Notes under the pieces: generated by a model
The model's input: the letters and a program-made list of their open reading frames with translations, nothing else
Told to the model about the DNA's origin: nothing
Database searches by the model: none
Shown: positions 7,105 through 10,800 of the stretch, in pieces
Layout: every line of letters begins with the position of its first letter
How positions within the stretch are numbered: the first letter of the stretch is position 1
Program-made: the position numbers and the translations under genes
From: Opitutia bacterium UBA3151
Lineage (GTDB): Bacteria > Verrucomicrobiota > Verrucomicrobiia > Opitutales > Seribacteraceae
Direction: 5' to 3'
NCBI GenBank assembly: GCA_002364975.1
Contig: DEYT01000127.1
Coordinates: 1-10,800 of the forward strand
DNA length: 10,800 nt

Positions 7105-8042
7105 CGTGATAGAGGACCCGCACGAACCCGAAGAATTAAATAGAGTCCAAATGCCAGAATGGGAGCCACCGAAAAACACATGGCGGCGGCAGTTGGAAAA
7201 TCAAAACGACCACTGCCTCCTGGAAAAGCAACTTGATAAACATAGGTAATAAATAATAATCCTGAGTCCAGAATTCCCCCGGAGCCTCCAAGCAGCACAT
7301 AGGCACCCGAAAAAGAAGCTACACCTTCAACTGCTAAAAAAACCCCAGCAAATAGGATTAAATTTCGTATTGCTGGAAACCAGAGGTAACGAATTTTGGA
7401 CCAGGTCCCAAGTCCTTCCATTCTTGCCACCTCCAATTGCCAATGGGGCACACCCGCCAAACCACATAGGAAAAACATAGTCACCAATCCAGTCCACCGC
7501 CAAACGGACTGCATGATCATGGAAGGCATAATAAAATCCGGATTCATCATCCAGTTAATCGGTTCGAATCCTAGAGGAATGATCAAATATTGGTTAAGAG
7601 CACCCTCCTTTCCGTGAAAAAATAGATAAAACAAGGTAGAAAGTACACTTGGCATGGCAAGCCCGGGAATGATCAAACAAAAGAGCAATGGAGTTTGCCA
7701 GAACCTTGGAAGGCTCTGCAGGTTTACCGCGAGCATAAAGGAAAGAGATAGAATAAGGATAAGGGAACCCAACACATAATGAAAGGAGTTCGAAAGAGAT
7801 TTCCAAAACCTTGGGTCATCGAAAGCCCTTCGATAATTTTCAAATCCTACAAAGCTTTCTCGTTTTCCAGTGGAATCAAATAAGCTAGTGGATTTCTGAC
7901 TTAGCTCTAAGTCTGGGGAACGGAGGGATAAATCTAGTCCTAATCCAGTTGGTACCATCCAGAATAAACCCCATAAAGTCAAAAATGGACCGAGCAAAAA
8001 AAAGAATGATATGAAATTCCTCTTCGACTTAGAATCAAACAT
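7101..8042 (-). CDS. MalF/UgpA-type sugar ABC transporter permease
   Basis: The 313-residue membrane subunit partners the MalG-like protein. The first membrane segment is about residues 10-32 (FISFFFLLGPFLTLWGLFWMV region), followed by a periplasmic stretch with the family motif FVGFENYRRAFDDPRFW (64-80). The ATPase-docking EAA-like loop is at 203-224, LEVARMEGLGTWSK then LWFPA. Further hydrophobic segments cover roughly 90-108, 117-140, 183-198, 227-245 and 285-305. It starts 9 bp after the binding-protein stop and its own stop overlaps the next ATG by ATGA, so the three genes form one operon. The leader between 8043 and 8051 has no Shine-Dalgarno sequence. Substrate specificity cannot be read from it. 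Confidence 0.9.
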   Translation of the reverse strand: MFDSKSKRNFISFFFLLGPFLTLWGLFWMVPTGLGLDLSLRSPDLELSQKSTSLFDSTGKRESFVGFENYRRAFDDPRFWKSLSNSFHYVLGSLILILSLSFMLAVNLQSLPRFWQTPLLFCLIIPGLAMPSVLSTLFYLFFHGKEGALNQYLIIPLGFEPINWMMNPDFIMPSMIMQSVWRWTGLVTMFFLCGLAGVPHWQLEVARMEGLGTWSKIRYLWFPAIRNLILFAGVFLAVEGVASFSGAYVLLGGSGGILDSGLLFITYVYQVAFPGGSGRFDFPTAAAMCFSVAPILAFGLYLILRVRAGPLSR

Positions 8043-8051
8043 TAATTGGTA

Positions 8052-9314
8052 TCAATTCCGACCCCACGATTGCTTCATCGCTTCCTTATACTGATCAATG
8101 GCATCCCTTGGTGTCAAAGCTCCAAACATGACCGAGCCAAAATAATTTTCCTGCATCAAAAAGATTGCCTGAGGCCTTCTCGGGTCCACCACCACCGGTG
8201 GAATTTCATCAGCCAGTTCAACGAGTAACTGACCCATTGACTGCTCAAAATATTCATGATCCTTGAGCAAGCGTTGATCTTTCCATGAAGGTAAGAAAGC
8301 GGGGAAGCTATTTCCCTGCAAAAATCGCTCCGCGTTCGATTCTTTATTCTTCATCACAAACTCGACAAAACTCCACGCTTCTTTTTTGTTTTTACTCGAC
8401 TCGCAAATCATGAGTCCTTGTCCGGCAAATGTTGCCGTTCTTGGACCCAGTTTCCCCTTATCATCAACCCAAGCAGGTAAAGGCATCATACCCCAGAGCC
8501 CTTCCATGCCAGGTGCAAACTGTTGAAAAAGATCCAATCCATACCAGTCGGCACCGGCAACGCACAATACCTCACCGGTCTCAAGATCGCCGCTAAAAAA
8601 GACCGGGTCAAAAATAGAACCCCGGTCAGGCATAACCGTGATCTGGGCTTGGGACATCTCCGCAAATTCAGTTAAAATTTCTACCGCAACATCTTCATCC
8701 GGTAAAAAGGTACCGTCCTTCGAGAACAAATCACTTCCTTTCTGTCTTAAGAAAACATCAAATAGTGTACCATCTAAAGCTAAAAATCTTTGTGCATGTT
8801 CATCCATAAGTTTCTCACCAACCAGTCGAAAATCTTCCCAAGTCTTCAAATCTTTGGGTTCAATTCCAAAGTCATCAAACAAGTCCTTTCTGTAGTAGAG
8901 CATCATAGCACTTAAGGATTGGGGTAAACCAAGCAGTTTATTTTGATATGTGAATACTTCTAACCTCCTTGGATGTAATTTTTTGAGGAGTCCTGATCTC
9001 TTTGCCAACTTTTTCAAATCCATGAATGGACTTGGCCCGTTCAAAAAGACTCCAAAAAAAGTCTCATCTAATTGAACAAGGTCGGGAATTCCTTGGCCAC
9101 TTCTTAAGGCAACCCCAAGTTTATCCGGCATTTCTCGAAACCCATAAGCTTTAATTTTTAGATTAAATTTGGTTTTAGCTTCATCATTGAAAAGTTTTGC
9201 CATCTTTTCATAGTATACCTGATCTTGAAAAGAGCTGATCCACATCTCAATTTCTTTGCCGCTAGCAGAAAAACAAAGGATAGAGGTCGTAAATAGGAGG
9301 ATTACTTTATGCAT
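8052..9314 (-). CDS. Extracellular solute-binding protein (family 1) of a sugar ABC importer
   Basis: This periplasmic protein captures the substrate and delivers it to the two permeases encoded just downstream. With a start at ATG 9314 it has 420 residues and a clean Sec signal peptide: MHKV, a hydrophobic stretch to about residue 16, and a likely cut after ASG (17-19). The frame stays open up to 9410, but that extra 32 residues is polar and would bury the signal peptide, so it is rejected. Type I family landmarks are the early beta strand EIEMWISSF (21-29), GIPDLVQLDETFFGVFL (75-91), the GADWYGLDLF segment, a Trp-rich GLWGMMPLPAW and the C-terminal LTPRDAIDQYKEAMKQSW (400-417), which resembles UgpB- and MalE-like binding proteins. 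Cys14 lies in the signal without a proper lipobox. The gene is first in its operon, as is common. The ligand is unknown. Confidence 0.88.
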   Translation of the reverse strand: MHKVILLFTTSILCFSASGKEIEMWISSFQDQVYYEKMAKLFNDEAKTKFNLKIKAYGFREMPDKLGVALRSGQGIPDLVQLDETFFGVFLNGPSPFMDLKKLAKRSGLLKKLHPRRLEVFTYQNKLLGLPQSLSAMMLYYRKDLFDDFGIEPKDLKTWEDFRLVGEKLMDEHAQRFLALDGTLFDVFLRQKGSDLFSKDGTFLPDEDVAVEILTEFAEMSQAQITVMPDRGSIFDPVFFSGDLETGEVLCVAGADWYGLDLFQQFAPGMEGLWGMMPLPAWVDDKGKLGPRTATFAGQGLMICESSKNKKEAWSFVEFVMKNKESNAERFLQGNSFPAFLPSWKDQRLLKDHEYFEQSMGQLLVELADEIPPVVVDPRRPQAIFLMQENYFGSVMFGALTPRDAIDQYKEAMKQSWGRN

Positions 9315-9340
9315 GGCAATTTGAAAGTATTGAACCAAAA

Positions 9341-9351
9341 GCGAATTTCGC
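9341..9351. promoter_or_regulatory. Short palindrome upstream of the binding-protein gene, possible operator
   Basis: GCGAA-T-TTCGC is a perfect inverted repeat with 5-bp arms and one central base, 27 bp upstream of the ATG at 9314. On the - strand it overlaps a possible -35 box, TTGCGA, that is 16 nt from AATACT. A repressor bound here could block the importer operon. No regulator gene is in the window, and the arms are short. Confidence 0.28.
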
Positions 9352-9405
9352 AAGAATATACCTTGAATGTCACATCTATTTGATGAGTAATTTAGATGAA
9401 AAATA

Positions 9406-9428
9406 GCCAAGAAAAACTTTTTCTAGGC
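9406..9428. promoter_or_regulatory. 23-bp near-perfect palindrome in the divergent intergenic region
   Basis: GCC-A-AGAAAAA (9406-9416), central C at 9417, then TTTTTCT-A-GGC (9418-9428): 10 of 11 symmetric pairs match and only the A/A at 9409/9425 fails. A single-base centre prevents a comfortable RNA hairpin, so a dimeric DNA-binding protein site is more likely than a terminator. It is 92 bp upstream of the binding-protein start and 133 bp upstream of the pentapeptide/cupredoxin start, so it could control either gene. The A/T-rich core raises the risk of chance. Confidence 0.38.
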
Positions 9429-9499
9429 ATTTAAAATCATTCAATAAACTTTTTTGAAATGCAGCTCCCCTATTTTGAATTATTGCTTGTTTAAAAGGG

Positions 9500-9529
9500 T
9501 TGTATCAAATTGGATTTAACTGCTAATAT
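9500..9529 (+). promoter_or_regulatory. Weak candidate promoter for the pentapeptide/cupredoxin gene
   Basis: TTGTAT (9500-9505) is 18 nt from TAATAT (9524-9529) in a very AT-rich stretch 32 bp before the ATG at 9561. Several other -10-like hexamers overlap nearby (TATATT, TATTAT), so the exact choice is uncertain. Confidence 0.25.
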
Positions 9530-9560
9530 ATTATACCAGAATATTCGCACTTATTCCGCT

Positions 9561-10800
9561 ATGAAATATCCATCCTTCTCAGCAAATCTTTTCATAACCC
9601 TATCCTTATGTATATTTTCTAAAATCTTAATCGGGCAGGATTATCGTGGGCAGGACATATCAGCGATGAATTTGTCCGGAATGGACCTCTCAGCAGCCCA
9701 ATTCGATCAAACCACGGTGTTTTCCTCCCTTGACCCATACACCGGGCAATATCAAGGGGTCAACCTCTCGGGCACCAATGTGATTCTAAGCGGAATGGCA
9801 GGTCCGGTCGATTTTAGAGCGGTCAATCTTGCCGGCGTCTCCTTTATATATTCTGATCTTTCATCCGCCCAGTTTGATCAAAGCACGGTGTTTTCAGATG
9901 GTGCAAACGGAGTAAATCTATCTGGGACAAATGCCGTGCTTTCTAATCTTTATGGTATAGTTATGTTTGGGGGTGCAAATCTCTCTGGAGTTTCTTTCCA
10001 AAATTCTGATCTTTCAGGTGCAATGTTTACCATTGATACAATTTTCTCCCAACCAGACCCAGTCACAGGTCAAATAAGTGCAGTTGATTTATCCGACACC
10101 AACGCCCTGATTGCCTTAGCAGGTGCAATTGATTTTCGGGAAGTTAACCTGTCCGGAGCGAATTTAACCAGCTCTGATCTTTCTTCTGCCCTCTTGACTG
10201 GTGCAATATTTAACAACTCAACCAGCTGGCCCAATGGTTTTGACCCGATTTCTGCTGGTGCAATTAATACGGATGCAAACACTGTACTTAGTGGTGGCAC
10301 CAGTGGAACCGATGACAACAACACAGTTTTTGTAGTTTCTGGTGGCGACTTCAATGCCCCTTTTTACAATTTCACCTATGAATCAAATGGATCAAGCGTA
10401 GACTTTCAAAGCACCAGCCTGAAAAAAGGGAATACCTACATTTTCAAAGCAAATTACATTTCTCCCTACCACCCCTTTAAAATAGGTGAAGCTTTTCAAG
10501 TAACTTCGCCCTATGCTACAGGCGGACAACTCGATCAAAACTCGGCAGCAAATAATCAAAGCATTACTGTCTCCATTCCATCCGATTACCAAGGAGTGCT
10601 AGCTTATTACTGCACCGTGCACTCCAATATGGTGAGTCAATTTATTTTATCAGAACCTACCATCTCCAGTAACCAAGGAAATCAATCCAGTTTTATTGCT
10701 ATCTACCAATTAGACGTAGCTCATATTGCTGAATTAACCACCTCTCCAAACAGTTTTGCTGGAAATTATTCCATTGTTGAAGAGCTGAATGCCAACAATG
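9561..10800 (+). CDS. Secreted pentapeptide-repeat protein with cupredoxin domain, 3' end beyond window
   Basis: The frame opens at ATG 9561 and has no stop through 10800, so 413 residues are visible and the C-terminus is missing. A Sec-type signal (NLFITLSLCIFSKILIG, 9-25) precedes the mature part. Residues ~33-222 hold pentapeptide-type repeats with units such as MNLSG, MDLSA, VNLSG, ANLSG and SDLSS, arranged as larger 51-57-residue copies; this usually forms a right-handed beta-helix. Residues ~256-363 look like a cupredoxin: H304 in SPYHPFKIG and YYCTVHSNM (349-357) supply His, Cys, His and Met, the type 1 copper set, with the C-x2-H-x2-M spacing known from amicyanin. Copper binding is inferred. 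The rest, from about 364, is not recognised. Function is unknown; a cell-surface or periplasmic redox or copper-binding role is plausible. No Shine-Dalgarno sequence precedes the ATG. Pentapeptide and cupredoxin calls are by eye. Confidence 0.82.
   Translation, partial: MKYPSFSANLFITLSLCIFSKILIGQDYRGQDISAMNLSGMDLSAAQFDQTTVFSSLDPYTGQYQGVNLSGTNVILSGMAGPVDFRAVNLAGVSFIYSDLSSAQFDQSTVFSDGANGVNLSGTNAVLSNLYGIVMFGGANLSGVSFQNSDLSGAMFTIDTIFSQPDPVTGQISAVDLSDTNALIALAGAIDFREVNLSGANLTSSDLSSALLTGAIFNNSTSWPNGFDPISAGAINTDANTVLSGGTSGTDDNNTVFVVSGGDFNAPFYNFTYESNGSSVDFQSTSLKKGNTYIFKANYISPYHPFKIGEAFQVTSPYATGGQLDQNSAANNQSITVSIPSDYQGVLAYYCTVHSNMVSQFILSEPTISSNQGNQSSFIAIYQLDVAHIAELTTSPNSFAGNYSIVEELNANN
9684..10220 (+). 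repeat. Intragenic super-repeats, three copies plus a partial fourth
   Basis: Copies begin at the DLS motif of residues 42, 99, 150 and 206 (nt 9684, 9855, 10008, 10176), so periods are 57, 51 and 56 residues. Each runs DLSxAxF, xxTxFS, a variable insert, VNLSGTN or VDLSDTN, then NLxGVSF or NLSGANL and SDLS. At DNA level 9696-9725 and 9867-9896 match at 26 of 30 bases, pointing to fairly recent internal duplication. Copy four ends after about 15 residues (SALLTGAIFNNSTSW). Confidence 0.75.

Noticed and set aside
7105..7179. N-terminal extension of the MalG-like permease
   Set aside because: The added 25 residues overlap the upstream permease gene and are polar; ATG 7104 gives the standard ATGA coupling and a normal MKKF start.
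8044..8057. AATTG-GTAT-CAATT inverted repeat between binding protein and MalF-like gene
   Set aside because: Only five AT-rich pairs in a 9-bp spacer that includes the stop codon; likely chance, though it sits where attenuation might occur.
9373..9398. CATCTA...TAGATG inverted repeat with 14-nt spacer
   Set aside because: Six-bp AT-rich arms with mismatched flanks; expected by chance in such DNA.
9315..9410. N-terminal extension of the solute-binding protein
   Set aside because: It would place 32 mostly polar residues before a perfectly positioned signal peptide.
9684..10220. Possible CRISPR-like or tandem noncoding repeat array
   Set aside because: The periodicity follows codons and encodes pentapeptide-type repeats; spacing varies in multiples of three and there are no short conserved direct repeats.
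10070..10592. Two - strand open frames (10070-10354 and 10392-10592) at the right end
   Set aside because: They are antisense to the well-supported pentapeptide/cupredoxin frame, which stays open to the window edge.

Overview
The window looks like a piece of a marine Verrucomicrobiota chromosome (Opitutae/Puniceicoccales-like). This is inferred from a DUF1553-DUF1501 gene pair, typical of the Planctomycetes-Verrucomicrobia group, together with an AmgK-MurU pair, a secreted pentapeptide-repeat/cupredoxin protein and moderate, fairly AT-rich base composition. No rRNA, tRNA, CRISPR array, transposase, phage gene or recognised defence system is visible. None of the nine gene starts that can be seen has a recognisable Shine-Dalgarno sequence.

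Left part (1-2734, + strand): the 3' end of a DUF1549/DUF1553 (PSD1-type) gene is followed after 19 bp by a complete DUF1501 gene with a twin-arginine-like export signal. An AT-rich hairpin that looks like a terminator closes this unit. Next comes amgK-murU (2768-4417, + strand, 6 bp apart), the two-step route that turns recovered N-acetylmuramate into UDP-MurNAc. A diheme cytochrome c lipoprotein gene runs toward it on the - strand, and the two stop codons are directly adjacent.

Middle (5217-9314): this holds a complete CUT1-type carbohydrate ABC importer in a split layout. The substrate-binding protein, MalF-like permease and MalG-like permease form a tight operon on the - strand, while the MalK-like ATPase is on the + strand and converges on them, overlapping the MalG-like gene by 14 bp. 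A hairpin with a GUAA tetraloop and a U-rich tail lies exactly at this overlap and may end the ATPase transcript. The substrate cannot be read from sequence; amino sugars or cell-wall fragments are a speculative possibility because of amgK-murU nearby.

Right end (9315-10800): a 246-bp AT-rich divergent intergenic region carries two palindromes that could be operators. It is followed by a gene, open at the window edge, for a secreted protein that joins 51-57-residue pentapeptide-type super-repeats to a cupredoxin domain with an amicyanin-like C-x2-H-x2-M copper motif. This fusion is the most unusual coding content here. I do not see strong evidence for a wholly new multi-gene system; the items worth following up are the fusion protein, the convergent importer layout and the apparently SD-independent starts.
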